Shown here: positions 7,680 to 16,010 of the stretch, piece by piece | How positions within the stretch are numbered: position 1 is the first letter of the stretch | Layout of the letters: every line of letters begins with the position of its first letter | Assembly (NCBI GenBank): GCA_030648435.1 | Contig: JAUSHE010000024.1 | Span: 1 to 63,698, forward strand | Source: Candidatus Daviesbacteria bacterium | GTDB lineage: Bacteria > Patescibacteria > Microgenomatia > Daviesbacterales > UBA10151 | Direction: 5' to 3' | DNA length: 63,698 nucleotides | Made by a program: the position numbers and the translations under genes | The notes under the pieces: generated by a model | What the model was told of the DNA's origin: nothing | Seen by the model: the letters and a program-made list of their open reading frames with translations, nothing else | Database searches by the model: none

Positions 7680-10469
7680 GTGGACGAATCAGACGAACCT
7701 ATCATTAATAAAAATAGTATTTTGCTTTCGCGAAACAAGCCCGTTGCTTTGGTCGTGGGGGCTGCGGGATTTTTAGGCTCTCATTTAGTTGATCAGCTTC
7801 TCGATAAAGATATTCAGGTAATTGGAGTAGATAGCAAAAAAGAGAACTTAAGGGAAGCTGCCGGAAACCGCAATTTTCATCTAATTTTAGAATCTGCCAA
7901 AAATTTAAACTTTCAGCCGGAGCGGCTTGATTACCTGTTTCTTATCGACTCCGGTCAGGAAGATCTGGAGAAAATTCTTGCAATATTTAAGAAGACTAAA
8001 TGCCGCTGCCTGCTTGTGTCGTCAATTGATCTTTATGATAAGGAAAACTTAAATGAAAGCTTAAAAAGAACGAAGCAAATGGAAGCAAAAATTGCAGGGT
8101 TTGCAGCTGATTTTAGCTTAAATGCCCGGGTTCTAAGACTGGGCTCTGTTTTTGGGCCCAGAATGAATTTTGACGGTCATGATCCGCTTATTAAACTGCT
8201 AAAGCAGTCCTTAACGGGCAAGCTGCAGCAGGATGTTTCCCTGGAGTTTTCCACAAGGGCTTTATTTGTGGAAGATGCTGTCGAGCTGATGATTAAAACA
8301 ATTTTTGCCGGTTCAACATCACAGAAAATCTTTGACGGTGTCAGCCCGAAACCCCTCAAGGTGGCGGAAATTAAGCAAGTACTGCTGGATCCCGTTTGGT
8401 ATGAAAGCCGGGATTTTGTTTTTTCTGAACTGCCGCCTTGGCAAACACCTAACTTAGAAAAAACTATTAAATTTTTAAACTGGCGTCCCAAAGTCAAGAT
8501 GTTTTCAGCTTTAAGGCAGACGCTCAGGTTTTTCAAGGATAACGAAATAGAAATACCTGATAAAAAGGAGGAAGATGTTGAGTTACCTCAGGAAAAGAAA
8601 ACAGAGTTGGAAGAGTTTAGAAAAGAGGATAGGAGAGCTCACGATCCTAAATTTAAGATACCTTTTTCAAAAATATATTTATCTATTTTAATTGCTTTGG
8701 TGACATATGCGCTGATTTGGCCCGTGCTGATTTTCGGGTGGGGAGTTTTTACCTTCAAATCTGGACTTGAGTCGGCAATGGTAAATTTACAAAAAGGAGA
8801 GTTTGAAAAAAGTTTGCAAAATATAGACAGAGCCAGCTCCGGTGTTCAGGCAGTAAAGTCTATAAGCGGGTTAGGCGTAAATCAGTTAGAAGTTATGCGG
8901 AAGCTAACTAATATATCTGATTTCTGGTTGGGTTCAGCAAAAAGTACTATTGTGGGGGCCCAGCAGCTTTTGCTGGGTATGAAGGCAGTGACAGGGGAGT
9001 TGTCTGCATCTCCCGCTGCTTATTTTAGCTCAGCTCAGGTGGAGTTAAGCTCAGCCGGTAATGCGTTCTCAAGGGCAGACGCACTTTTAGGGAGCAACGA
9101 TTTTGAAAAGGGCATGCCGGGTGCGGTAGCAGGGGAGATCAATAAATTGGCAGGCAAGCTGTCTCTTTACCGGAATTTCATCGGTAGAGTTAGGTCTTTA
9201 TCTGTGCTGCTACCAAATCTGGTTGCAGTGGACGGCAGCAAAAATTATCTTATTTTACTCCAGAACAATATGGAACTCCGGCCGGCCGGTGGTTTCATTG
9301 GCTCTTTTGCAAAAATTTCTTTTGAAGGGGGGAAATTAAAGAAATTAACAGTAAATGATATTTATGCAATTGATGGGGCTCTCCCGCTTCATGTCGAGCC
9401 TCCTAAAGAAATTAAAGAGGATTTAGGTCAGAAAAATTGGTATTTACGGGATTCAAATTGGGAAAGTGATTTTCCAACGAGCGCCCGGCAGGCGGAATGG
9501 TTTTATACCAAGGAAACAGGGGAGACTGTTGAGGGTGTGATAGCAATGGATGTGTCTGCTATGGAGAAGTTGCTGGAAGCGATTGGACCATTAAATCTGC
9601 CGGATTATAATGAAAAAATTACCTCAGAAAATCTTTTTGAAAAGGCAGTGTCGCATGCGGAAATGAGTTTTTTCCCCGGCTCTCAGGCGAAAAAAAGTTT
9701 TCTGACAGCTCTAGCAAATGAAGCTTTTAATAAGATCTTCTTTCTTCCGCAAAATAACTGGCCGGGAGTAATTACGGCTCTAAGTAAATCTCTGGATGAA
9801 AAACATATCAGTATTTATATAAATGACAATAAACTACTTTCTTATGCAGACTCGCTGGGATGGACGCATGCTTTTCCGAGAGCTTCCAAAAATAGTGAGA
9901 ACCAGGATTTTCTAAGTTTGGTAGAGGCAAACCTGGGAGCCAACAAGGCCAATTATTATCTGGACAGAAGCTATAATTTAGAAACTGTGGTTGGTAAGGA
10001 GGGCGAAATTAAGCACAGGCTCAGGATAAGTTACATCAACAGAAGCCCTTCAGATACTTTTCCCGGGGGAAAGTATAAAAACAGAATGCGGATATATCTG
10101 CCTTTCGGAAGTAAAATAACAAGAGTACTTTGGGGAGAAACTAACAAAACCGGCGAAATCTCCGGTTTTGTGGATTATGGCAGGGCAGGCTATTCAATTC
10201 TACTGGAGCTTAATCCAAAAGAACAGAAGACTCTGGTGCTGGATTACACGGTGCCGGTCAGTCTGAAGTTTGAAAATGGGCAAGCCGGTTATAAGTTAAA
10301 TGTGGTAAAACAGGCGGGGACCTTAAAGGATCCGTTTAATTGGACGATTACTTATCCGATTAACTATCAATTAATTTCAGACAAAACCAAAAAGATCGGC
10401 CCGCAAGAGCAAACTATTTCTACGGATTTATCGGTTGATAGAAGCTTTGAGGTAGAGTTTAAAAAGTGA
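7680..10469 (+). CDS. NAD-dependent epimerase fused to a membrane-bound DUF4012 domain
   Basis: 929 aa. Residues about 1-290 are an SDR-type nucleotide-sugar epimerase/dehydratase: the NAD motif GAAGFLGSH (about residues 27-35), then VLRLGSVFGPRMNFDGHDPL. The usual YxxxK is not obvious: LYDKENLNES sits where it would be expected, so catalysis is uncertain. A charged linker precedes a membrane segment at about 328-352 (IYLSILIALVTYALIWPVLIFGW). The rest is outside the cell and contains the DUF4012 core NNMELRPAGGFIGSFAKI. DUF4012 is common in CPR envelopes with unknown function. The gene stands alone with its own promoter. Confidence 0.82.
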   Translation: MDESDEPIINKNSILLSRNKPVALVVGAAGFLGSHLVDQLLDKDIQVIGVDSKKENLREAAGNRNFHLILESAKNLNFQPERLDYLFLIDSGQEDLEKILAIFKKTKCRCLLVSSIDLYDKENLNESLKRTKQMEAKIAGFAADFSLNARVLRLGSVFGPRMNFDGHDPLIKLLKQSLTGKLQQDVSLEFSTRALFVEDAVELMIKTIFAGSTSQKIFDGVSPKPLKVAEIKQVLLDPVWYESRDFVFSELPPWQTPNLEKTIKFLNWRPKVKMFSALRQTLRFFKDNEIEIPDKKEEDVELPQEKKTELEEFRKEDRRAHDPKFKIPFSKIYLSILIALVTYALIWPVLIFGWGVFTFKSGLESAMVNLQKGEFEKSLQNIDRASSGVQAVKSISGLGVNQLEVMRKLTNISDFWLGSAKSTIVGAQQLLLGMKAVTGELSASPAAYFSSAQVELSSAGNAFSRADALLGSNDFEKGMPGAVAGEINKLAGKLSLYRNFIGRVRSLSVLLPNLVAVDGSKNYLILLQNNMELRPAGGFIGSFAKISFEGGKLKKLTVNDIYAIDGALPLHVEPPKEIKEDLGQKNWYLRDSNWESDFPTSARQAEWFYTKETGETVEGVIAMDVSAMEKLLEAIGPLNLPDYNEKITSENLFEKAVSHAEMSFFPGSQAKKSFLTALANEAFNKIFFLPQNNWPGVITALSKSLDEKHISIYINDNKLLSYADSLGWTHAFPRASKNSENQDFLSLVEANLGANKANYYLDRSYNLETVVGKEGEIKHRLRISYINRSPSDTFPGGKYKNRMRIYLPFGSKITRVLWGETNKTGEISGFVDYGRAGYSILLELNPKEQKTLVLDYTVPVSLKFENGQAGYKLNVVKQAGTLKDPFNWTITYPINYQLISDKTKKIGPQEQTISTDLSVDRSFEVEFKK

Positions 10470-10581
10470 TACACTATTCTTCTGGTTCTGAATTTGTTAA
10501 TTTTGTATCTCAAGATTAGACACGGATAAGCAGGCTCTTGCCCATTGAGCCCGAATATGATAAATTACCCTAGTAAAAAAT

Positions 10582-11319
10582 ATGGACAGATTAAGTTTAC
10601 AAGCCGAAGAAAGAATAATCCTAGGTAAAAAAGTTAAGAATTTAAGAAAAGACGGAAAGTTACCCGGCCATGTGTTTGGCAAGGGTTTGGAAACAGAACA
10701 TGTTTCAGTTGACGGCAAAACATTCCTTAAAACTTTCAAAGAAGCAGGGGAAACCGGCTTGATTGATCTAAAGATTGGTACAGAAAAAGTGCGGCCGGTT
10801 ATGATTAAGGGAGTTCAATACAATCCTGTTTCCGGCCAACCCATTCACATTGATTTTTATCAGGTTAATATGTCAGAGAAGGTTAAAGTTCCGGTGCCTT
10901 TGGTGCTGATAGGAGATGAGCCGGAATCCGTCAAGCTGGGGGAGACGATTGTACTGCAAACCTTAAATGAAATTGAGGTAGAAGCTTTGCCCGCTGATCT
11001 GATTGAAAAAATTGAAGTTGATATTACACCTCTTAAAAATATTGATGACACTATTACTGTCGGACAATTGAATTTTGACAGAAGTAAGCTAACCGTCAGC
11101 GCTCCTGAGGAAGAAATCGTTGTTAAACTGGCTCCGGCTATTACCGAGGAGATGAAGAAGCAAATGGAAGAAGAAACAGCAGCCGCAGCTGCAGCAGTGG
11201 CTGAAGCAGTCCCGCCGGTTGAGGGCGCAGCGGCAGAAGGTGCAGAGGGCGAACAGCCTCAAGGTGAAGCCGCCTCCGCTGAAAGCTCCGGCGAGCCAAA
11301 GGAAGCTCCTAAAGAATAA
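10582..11319 (+). CDS. rplY: Ribosomal protein bL25 (Ctc/TL5 form)
   Basis: 245 aa. The N-terminal 5S-rRNA-binding domain (LQAEERIILGKKVKNLRKDGKLPG) and the C-terminal CTC beta domain (HIDFYQVNMSEKVKVPVPL) match the long form of L25. An alanine/glutamate tail from about residue 198 is unusual: its last part comes from a 40-bp DNA repeat shared with the dnaK 3' end. The 112 bp upstream hold a GGCTC/GAGCC inverted repeat (10533-10551) and TATGAT (10556-10561) as a possible -10; TACCCT (10566-10571), 10 nt before the ATG, is an alternative. Confidence 0.93.
   Translation: MDRLSLQAEERIILGKKVKNLRKDGKLPGHVFGKGLETEHVSVDGKTFLKTFKEAGETGLIDLKIGTEKVRPVMIKGVQYNPVSGQPIHIDFYQVNMSEKVKVPVPLVLIGDEPESVKLGETIVLQTLNEIEVEALPADLIEKIEVDITPLKNIDDTITVGQLNFDRSKLTVSAPEEEIVVKLAPAITEEMKKQMEEETAAAAAAVAEAVPPVEGAAAEGAEGEQPQGEAASAESSGEPKEAPKE
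11266..11305. repeat. 40-bp repeat encoding an acidic C-terminal tail, copy in rplY
   Basis: Starts GAAGCCGCCTCC and ends GGAAG. The first 32 bases are identical to 63421-63452 in dnaK, then one mismatch and seven more identical bases. Both are in the same frame and encode EAASAESSGEPKE. Confidence 0.85.
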
Positions 11320-11324
11320 AAGTT

Positions 11325-11357
11325 TGCGTCAATTCTGCGTTAATTTTGCGGTTATTC
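11325..11357. repeat. 11-bp tandem repeat between rplY and valS
   Basis: Three imperfect 11-bp units (TGCGTCAATTC, TGCGTTAATTT, then TGCGGTTATTC) occupy most of the 42-bp gap between the convergent rplY and valS. I see no hairpin with a T-run, so this is not an ordinary terminator. Confidence 0.6.
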
Positions 11358-11361
11358 GTGC

Positions 11362-13434
11362 CTAAATCACTTTTTCAGGCCATTTACTTACCATTATAGA
11401 CTCTTCTTTATGGGGTAGTTTTTGCCATAATTCCTCCGTAATAAAGGGCATAAAGGGATGCAATAGTTCTAAACAGGTTCGGAAAACATATTCCAAAACC
11501 GGCTGAGCTTCTGCTCTTCTATTTTTTGTACTTTCAATATATTTATCAGCAAATTCATGCCAAATAAATTCATATAAACTACCGCTGGCATCATGAAATC
11601 TGTAAGTATCCAGTGCTTTGGTAGCTGCCGCAGTTGTTTTATTCAGTTGATTTAGAATATCTTGATCGTCTTCGTGCTTACTTATTTCTGAGGCAGCGTC
11701 TTCCGGCTTAAAATCAATAATAAACCGGCCGATGTTCCAAAGCTTATTGGTAAAATTCCGCATGGCTTGCAGTTTTGAGTGAGACAGCGCCTGGTCGTGT
11801 CCAAAAGCATTGCCGTACATTAAGGCCATCCTTAAAGCATCTGCCCCGTATTGATTAGCAATCTCAATTGGGTCAACCACATTGCCCTTACTTTTACTCA
11901 TTTTCTTGCCCAGGGGATCTAATATTTTGCCGTGTAGCAAAACATCTTTAAAAGGAATTTTGCCTGTTACAAAATTTCCTACCATAATCATTCTGATCAC
12001 CCAAAAAGGCAGAATATCATAGCCTGTTTCCATAACAGAAGTAGGGTAAAACTTATCAAAATCTCCCGGTTGACCTGCCTGAAGCGTTGCGAAGGGCCAT
12101 TGAGCAGAAGAAAACCAGGTATCAAAGACATCAGGATCCTGCTCCCAATCTGGTCCATCCGGGGCTTCTCCCTCGGTCACTTGCCACTGCCCTGTTTTTT
12201 TATTCTTCCAGGCCGGGATTTGCATACCCCAGACAATTTGCCGGGAGATATTCCAGTCTTTAAGTTTTTCCAGCCAATGGAAATAAGTGACTTCCCAGTT
12301 TTTTGGATAAATTTTAATTTCACCTTTTTTAACATTCTCGACAGCCTGCTTGGCAAGGGTAGCAACCTTGATAAACCATTGCTCCATTGGCAGCGGTTCA
12401 ATTACTGTGCCGCACTTATAGCAAACTCCCACCCGGTTTTGGTAATTTTCATCTATTTTTTCGATCAAACCCTTTTCCAGCATTTCTTTAGCAATTGCAA
12501 CCCTGGCTTCTTTAACCCGTAACCCGGCGAATTTACCGGCTTTTTCGTTTAATTTGCCGTCAAATCCAATTACCTGGCGGATTTCCAAATCGTGCCGCTC
12601 TCCTATTTCAAAATCCACCATGGCATGGGCAGGGGTAACTTTAATTACCCCGGTTCCAAACTCCGGGTCAACTGCCTTGTCTGCGATCACTTTAATTTTG
12701 GCAGGGCCTAAAACTGTTTCAATATCTAAAGTTTGGCCAATATATTTTTGGTAGCGGCTGTCTCCCGGATGAACTGCTACGGCTGTGTCGCCAAATTTAG
12801 TTTCCAGCCTGGTGGTAGCTAAAATCAGTGGTCCGTATTTGATGTAATAAAGCGGGGTGGTCCGGTCTTCATATAAAACTTCCAAATCAGAAAAAGAGGT
12901 GCCGTGCCTGGTGCAGTAATTGACCAGTCTTAAGCCCCGGTAAGCCAAACCCGCATCAAACATTTGTTTAAAAGTTTTATAGACAATTTTAACGATTTCA
13001 GGATCAAGGGTAAATTTTTGCCTGGACCAATCCAGGGAAAAGCCTAATTTGCGGAGTTGCCCCTCCATAGTGCCTTTATTGTTCTGGACAAAATCCCAAA
13101 TCATCTGGTATAAAGTCTTCCTGTCAAAGTCAAAACGTGACTTACCCTCTTTTTCCAGTTGTTTTTCAAAAACCACTTGGGTTTCAAAGCCGGCATGATC
13201 TGAACCGGGCAGCCATAAGCTAGCTTCACCTTTCATGCGGTGATATCTGATTAAAATATCTTCTACCGTATACATGGCATGGCCAAAATGCAGGGCTCCA
13301 TTGGCATTAGGCGGAGGAAGGATAATAGTGTAGGGTTTGCCGTCAGGATTTACTTCAGGCTTAAAAAAGCCTTTCTCTTCCCAAAATTTGTACCACTTTG
13401 CTTCAACTTTTGTCTGGTCATAAGTTTTATCCAT
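11362..13434 (-). CDS. valS: Valyl-tRNA synthetase (short form)
   Basis: 690 aa against about 850-950 in most bacteria. The class I signatures are intact: PPPNANGALHFGHA (HIGH box, about residues 40-53) and KKMSKSKGN (about 512-520). The editing domain carries TTRLETKFGDTAVAVHP. The anticodon-binding region is short and ends EELWQKLPHKEESIMVSKWP, so the C-terminal coiled-coil arm is absent. It charges tRNA-Val. Its promoter sits in the gap to tsaD. Truncation of the C-terminus is typical of reduced CPR genomes. Confidence 0.95.
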   Translation of the reverse strand: MDKTYDQTKVEAKWYKFWEEKGFFKPEVNPDGKPYTIILPPPNANGALHFGHAMYTVEDILIRYHRMKGEASLWLPGSDHAGFETQVVFEKQLEKEGKSRFDFDRKTLYQMIWDFVQNNKGTMEGQLRKLGFSLDWSRQKFTLDPEIVKIVYKTFKQMFDAGLAYRGLRLVNYCTRHGTSFSDLEVLYEDRTTPLYYIKYGPLILATTRLETKFGDTAVAVHPGDSRYQKYIGQTLDIETVLGPAKIKVIADKAVDPEFGTGVIKVTPAHAMVDFEIGERHDLEIRQVIGFDGKLNEKAGKFAGLRVKEARVAIAKEMLEKGLIEKIDENYQNRVGVCYKCGTVIEPLPMEQWFIKVATLAKQAVENVKKGEIKIYPKNWEVTYFHWLEKLKDWNISRQIVWGMQIPAWKNKKTGQWQVTEGEAPDGPDWEQDPDVFDTWFSSAQWPFATLQAGQPGDFDKFYPTSVMETGYDILPFWVIRMIMVGNFVTGKIPFKDVLLHGKILDPLGKKMSKSKGNVVDPIEIANQYGADALRMALMYGNAFGHDQALSHSKLQAMRNFTNKLWNIGRFIIDFKPEDAASEISKHEDDQDILNQLNKTTAAATKALDTYRFHDASGSLYEFIWHEFADKYIESTKNRRAEAQPVLEYVFRTCLELLHPFMPFITEELWQKLPHKEESIMVSKWPEKVI

Positions 13435-13440
13435 GGAGTT

Positions 13441-13446
13441 AGTATA
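13441..13446 (-). promoter_or_regulatory. valS -10 element, predicted leaderless
   Basis: TATACT on the minus strand, six bases upstream of the valS ATG at 13434, inside the 18-bp gap to tsaD. Confidence 0.55.
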
Positions 13447-13452
13447 TTGGCT

Positions 13453-14475
13453 TTAAGTTACGAGTGCAAGGTTTGGATCAGCTTGAAGAGACAAAGGATT
13501 TTTAAGGGCTTTTTGGAAAAAGGCTGCAGAGGCTATCATGGCTCCGTTATCTGTACAAAGTTCCGGTGGTGGTACAAAGAGTCTGATAGCTGAAGACTGA
13601 CAGCTGACAGCTAATTCTGAAACCAGTTTCTGATTGGCGGCCACTCCGCCGGCGACTATTAAGTTTTTAACCTGATATTTTTCAACCGCTTGAATACTTT
13701 TTTTAACCAGAACATCAACAATAGCTTGTTGAATTGAAGCAGCAAGGTCAGCGACCTTACTTTTATCTGTTATATTAGCTACTGCTGTTTTTAAACCTGA
13801 AAAAGAGAAGTCAAAATCTTTGGAATTTATCATTGGTCTGGGTAATTTAAAAGCTTTTGGGTTACCCTCTTGTGCTAGTTTGGAAATAATAGGACCACCA
13901 GGGTAGGGCAGTCCCAGGAGCCTGGCGCATTTATCAAAGCATTCTCCTGCCGCATCATCCCGGGTTCCGCCCAGATATTTATATTTACCATGATCTGTAA
14001 ACAGAACTAAATCCGTATGCCCACCGGAAACAAGCAGGCCAATACAAGGGAAGCTCGGTACACCTTCCAGGTGGGCTTTGACTCCTGGAAGGTGAGTGGG
14101 AGTAATCCAATTAGCATAAAAATGTCCAAGCAGGTGATTAACTGGGATTAGTGGTTTATTCCAGATTAATGCCAGGGTTTTGGCAGTTTCTACCCCCACT
14201 AAAAGTGAACCTATTAGTCCGGGTCCATAGGTGACTGCAATAGCGTCAATTTCCTGTTGCCTGTGGCCTGAAGCCTGTAAACTTTCTTCTATCACCGGAA
14301 TGATTGATTTTATCTGTTCCCGTGCCGCCTGTTCAGGAATTATCCCTCCGTATTTAGCCTGCAGCAAGGCTGATGAAGCCACAATATTGGATAATATCGT
14401 TATTCGTTTATCGTTATTCGTCAAGATAGCGCAAGCTGTTTCATCGCAGGATGTTTCTATTCCCAGAATAATCAT
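13453..14475 (-). CDS. tsaD: tRNA threonylcarbamoyladenosine transferase TsaD
   Basis: 340 aa, typical length. It opens MIILGIETSCDETACAIL and has the metal-binding HLLGH motif and LLVSGGHTDLVL of the ASKHA fold. It makes t6A37 in ANN-decoding tRNAs with TsaB/C/E, which are not in this window. The gene is exceptionally repeat-rich: three 7-bp arrays and one 34-bp hairpin. The hairpin adds about 12 residues (HLPGVKAHLEGV) between HFYANW and FPCIGLL, a place where other TsaDs have a short loop. All insertions keep the frame and avoid the active site. Confidence 0.96.
   Translation of the reverse strand: MIILGIETSCDETACAILTNNDKRITILSNIVASSALLQAKYGGIIPEQAAREQIKSIIPVIEESLQASGHRQQEIDAIAVTYGPGLIGSLLVGVETAKTLALIWNKPLIPVNHLLGHFYANWITPTHLPGVKAHLEGVPSFPCIGLLVSGGHTDLVLFTDHGKYKYLGGTRDDAAGECFDKCARLLGLPYPGGPIISKLAQEGNPKAFKLPRPMINSKDFDFSFSGLKTAVANITDKSKVADLAASIQQAIVDVLVKKSIQAVEKYQVKNLIVAGGVAANQKLVSELAVSCQSSAIRLFVPPPELCTDNGAMIASAAFFQKALKNPLSLQADPNLALVT
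13585..13612. repeat. 7-bp tandem array in tsaD (array A)
   Basis: Four units of the form GANAGCT/GAAGACT (GATAGCT, GAAGACT, GACAGCT twice), encoding ELAVSCQSSAIRLF on the minus strand. Confidence 0.75.
14061..14094. repeat. 34-bp hairpin element, copy in tsaD
   Basis: Arm CACCTTCCAGG (14061-14071), loop TGGGCTTTGACT, and the exact complement CCTGGAAGGTG (14084-14094). The loop is identical to that at 43934-43945, but the central arm triplet differs (TCC versus CGG) and is compensated in the other arm. It is translated as HLPGVKAHLEGV. Confidence 0.9.
14253..14280. repeat. 7-bp tandem array in tsaD (array B)
   Basis: Four units CCTGNNN (CCTGTTG, CCTGTGG, CCTGAAG, CCTGTAA), encoding LQASGHRQQ on the minus strand. 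Confidence 0.75.
14394..14421. repeat. 7-bp tandem array in tsaD (array C)
   Basis: Four units NNNTCGT/NNATCGT (ATATCGT, TATTCGT, TTATCGT, TATTCGT), encoding LTNNDKRITIL near the N-terminus. The unit matches the arrays around the S23-type gene. Confidence 0.75.
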
Positions 14476-14481
14476 GCATCT

Positions 14482-14487
14482 ATTTTA
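14482..14487 (-). promoter_or_regulatory. tsaD -10 element, predicted leaderless
   Basis: TGT plus TAAAAT on the minus strand, six bases from the tsaD ATG at 14475. Confidence 0.6.
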
Positions 14488-14517
14488 ACAGAATAAAGAA
14501 GAGTTAACTTTAGATAG

Positions 14518-14545
14518 TTGACAATTTGCGAAACTATGCTAAAAT
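14518..14545 (+). promoter_or_regulatory. Toxin-antitoxin promoter with leader and Shine-Dalgarno
   Basis: Perfect -35 TTGACA (14518-14523), a 16-bp spacer, TGC then TAAAAT (14540-14545). The start codon ATG is at 14588, leaving a leader of roughly 35 nt with AAGGAG (14576-14581) six bases before it. This full leader with a ribosome site contrasts with the short or absent leaders of the housekeeping genes here. Confidence 0.8.
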
Positions 14546-14587
14546 ATATAGCAGATATACAATTTGGCATATATCAAGGAGAAAGAT

Positions 14588-14863
14588 ATGCAAACAACGC
14601 AAGACAGAGTGCAAAAACTAGTAACATTTTCCCCAAAACTATATAACAGTGCCGTAGCCAGAGCCAATAGCCTGGGTATTCCCTTTGCTGAATATGTCAG
14701 ACATACACTTGTTAAAGATGTTGAGGAAGGCAATAAAAACTTGCCAATGGTTGATGCCGAAACAGAGAAAAGAATTGGTCAAAGTCTCAAAGATCTTGAA
14801 GAGGGACGATACACAATCATCAGGAATAAAAAAGAACTAAGCGCTCACTTGGGTAGACTCTAA
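14588..14863 (+). CDS. Antitoxin, ribbon-helix-helix-like
   Basis: 91 aa from the ATG chosen by its AAGGAG site; an in-frame TTG at 14564 is less likely. The N-terminus TTQDRVQKLVTFSPKLYNSAVARANSLGIPFAEYVRHTLV looks like a short beta strand followed by two helices, as in CopG/ParD repressors that bind their own promoter. The C-terminal half is acidic and would wrap the toxin. It is 8 bp upstream of the toxin gene. The family assignment rests on pattern and context only. Confidence 0.7.
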   Translation: MQTTQDRVQKLVTFSPKLYNSAVARANSLGIPFAEYVRHTLVKDVEEGNKNLPMVDAETEKRIGQSLKDLEEGRYTIIRNKKELSAHLGRL

Positions 14864-14871
14864 GAGTTGCT

Positions 14872-15162
14872 ATGTTTACACTTGTTTTTACAAAGCATTT
14901 TGATGAAACATACGCTTTAAATACCAAAGAAAATAAAGAGATAGAAAAGAAAATCAGAAAAGCGTTACATTTCTTAGAACAAAATCCGTCTTATCCATCT
15001 CTTAAAACACATAAAGTTACAACAAAAAACTACGGAGAAAAATGGAGTAGCGGGGTAACAGGAGATATTCGTATTATTTGGGATTATGACAGCGAAGGTA
15101 GATCAATCATTCTTCTTTTGGATATTGGTGGCCATAGCGGAACTCACAAAGTATATAAATAA
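14872..15162 (+). CDS. RelE/ParE-superfamily toxin
   Basis: 96 aa. The pattern HFDETYALNTKENKEIEKKIRKALHFLEQNPSYPSLKTHKV, then WSSGVTGDIRIIWDYD and the end GGHSGTHKVYK, is that of RelE/YafQ-like toxins, where helices precede a beta-sheet carrying the active residues. In this superfamily it would cleave mRNA at the ribosome or poison gyrase; which one cannot be told here. It is paired with the antitoxin upstream. A nuclease gene starts 2 nt after its stop. Confidence 0.82.
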   Translation: MFTLVFTKHFDETYALNTKENKEIEKKIRKALHFLEQNPSYPSLKTHKVTTKNYGEKWSSGVTGDIRIIWDYDSEGRSIILLLDIGGHSGTHKVYK

Positions 15163-15164
15163 CT

Positions 15165-16004
15165 ATGATCCCTAAGCAAAAACATGAATTTATTAAAGAC
15201 GCTTTGTGGGTTTCTTATACGGCTTTAAAAGATTTTTTGAAGTGTCCCCGAAGTTATTATTTAAAAAATATCTACAAAGACCCAAAGACCGGTTTTAGAC
15301 TGCAGATTGCCTCGCCCTATTTAACTTTAGGGTCAACCGTACATGACAGCGTCAAATGGTATTTGGATATGCAGGGCCAGGTTACAAGCGGGCAGCTAAT
15401 ACAAAAATACCGTAATTTTTGGCTTAAATATAGGGGCAAAAAAGGCGGATTTAGCTCTTTGGAAGAAGAGGCAACTTTTGGCAAAAGGGGCCTGAAGATG
15501 CTGGATAATTTCTTAGATAATGCAAAAGTATTGGAGAAAACTGCGCCGCCGGTAACTTTTCCTAAGTATAATTTAGTGGAGGATGTGATATTAATCGGTA
15601 ACTTTGATTTTGTGGGGGAGATGCCGGGGGGGACTTTGCATATTGTGGATTTTAAAACTGGGGCAAATGACGAAGAAGATACTCTGCAGCTTTATATTTA
15701 TGCCATACTCGCAGAGGCAAACTTAAGTAAACCGGTATCCAAAGCCTCGTTTTGGTATTTAGATAGGGAAGATGCGCCGAGGGAGATTGTTTTGGATGCT
15801 TTAGAACCCAAGCTGGATTGGTTAAGAGAGAAGGCTTTGGAACTTAAAAAAGCCATTAAAGGAGGGAACTGGGTTTGTATTAAAGGGGATCAGCTTTGTC
15901 GGGACTGTAAGGATTACCAGGCTATCATTGATGGTAAAGGGCAGTTCCAGTTCTCTGATTACCGCTATAAAAAGGATATTTATTATCTATCTAAATCCGC
16001 TTAA
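15165..16004 (+). CDS. PD-(D/E)XK nuclease, RecB/Cas4-like, probably with a Fe-S cluster
   Basis: 279 aa. It starts WVSYTALKDFLKCPRSYYLKNIY, a motif also seen at the start of the nuclease domain of AddB/RecB-like proteins. The catalytic core is GNFDFVGEM then HIVDFKTG (D and D-x-K) near residues 145-167, followed by a Q-containing helix (LQLYIYAI). Cysteines at residue 28 and in CIKGDQLCRDC (about 245-255) match the four-cysteine 4Fe-4S cluster of Cas4/AddB. No cas genes are nearby. It probably acts in DNA repair; the gene follows the toxin-antitoxin pair closely. Confidence 0.78.
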   Translation: MIPKQKHEFIKDALWVSYTALKDFLKCPRSYYLKNIYKDPKTGFRLQIASPYLTLGSTVHDSVKWYLDMQGQVTSGQLIQKYRNFWLKYRGKKGGFSSLEEEATFGKRGLKMLDNFLDNAKVLEKTAPPVTFPKYNLVEDVILIGNFDFVGEMPGGTLHIVDFKTGANDEEDTLQLYIYAILAEANLSKPVSKASFWYLDREDAPREIVLDALEPKLDWLREKALELKKAIKGGNWVCIKGDQLCRDCKDYQAIIDGKGQFQFSDYRYKKDIYYLSKSA

Positions 16005-16010
16005 TTTCTG

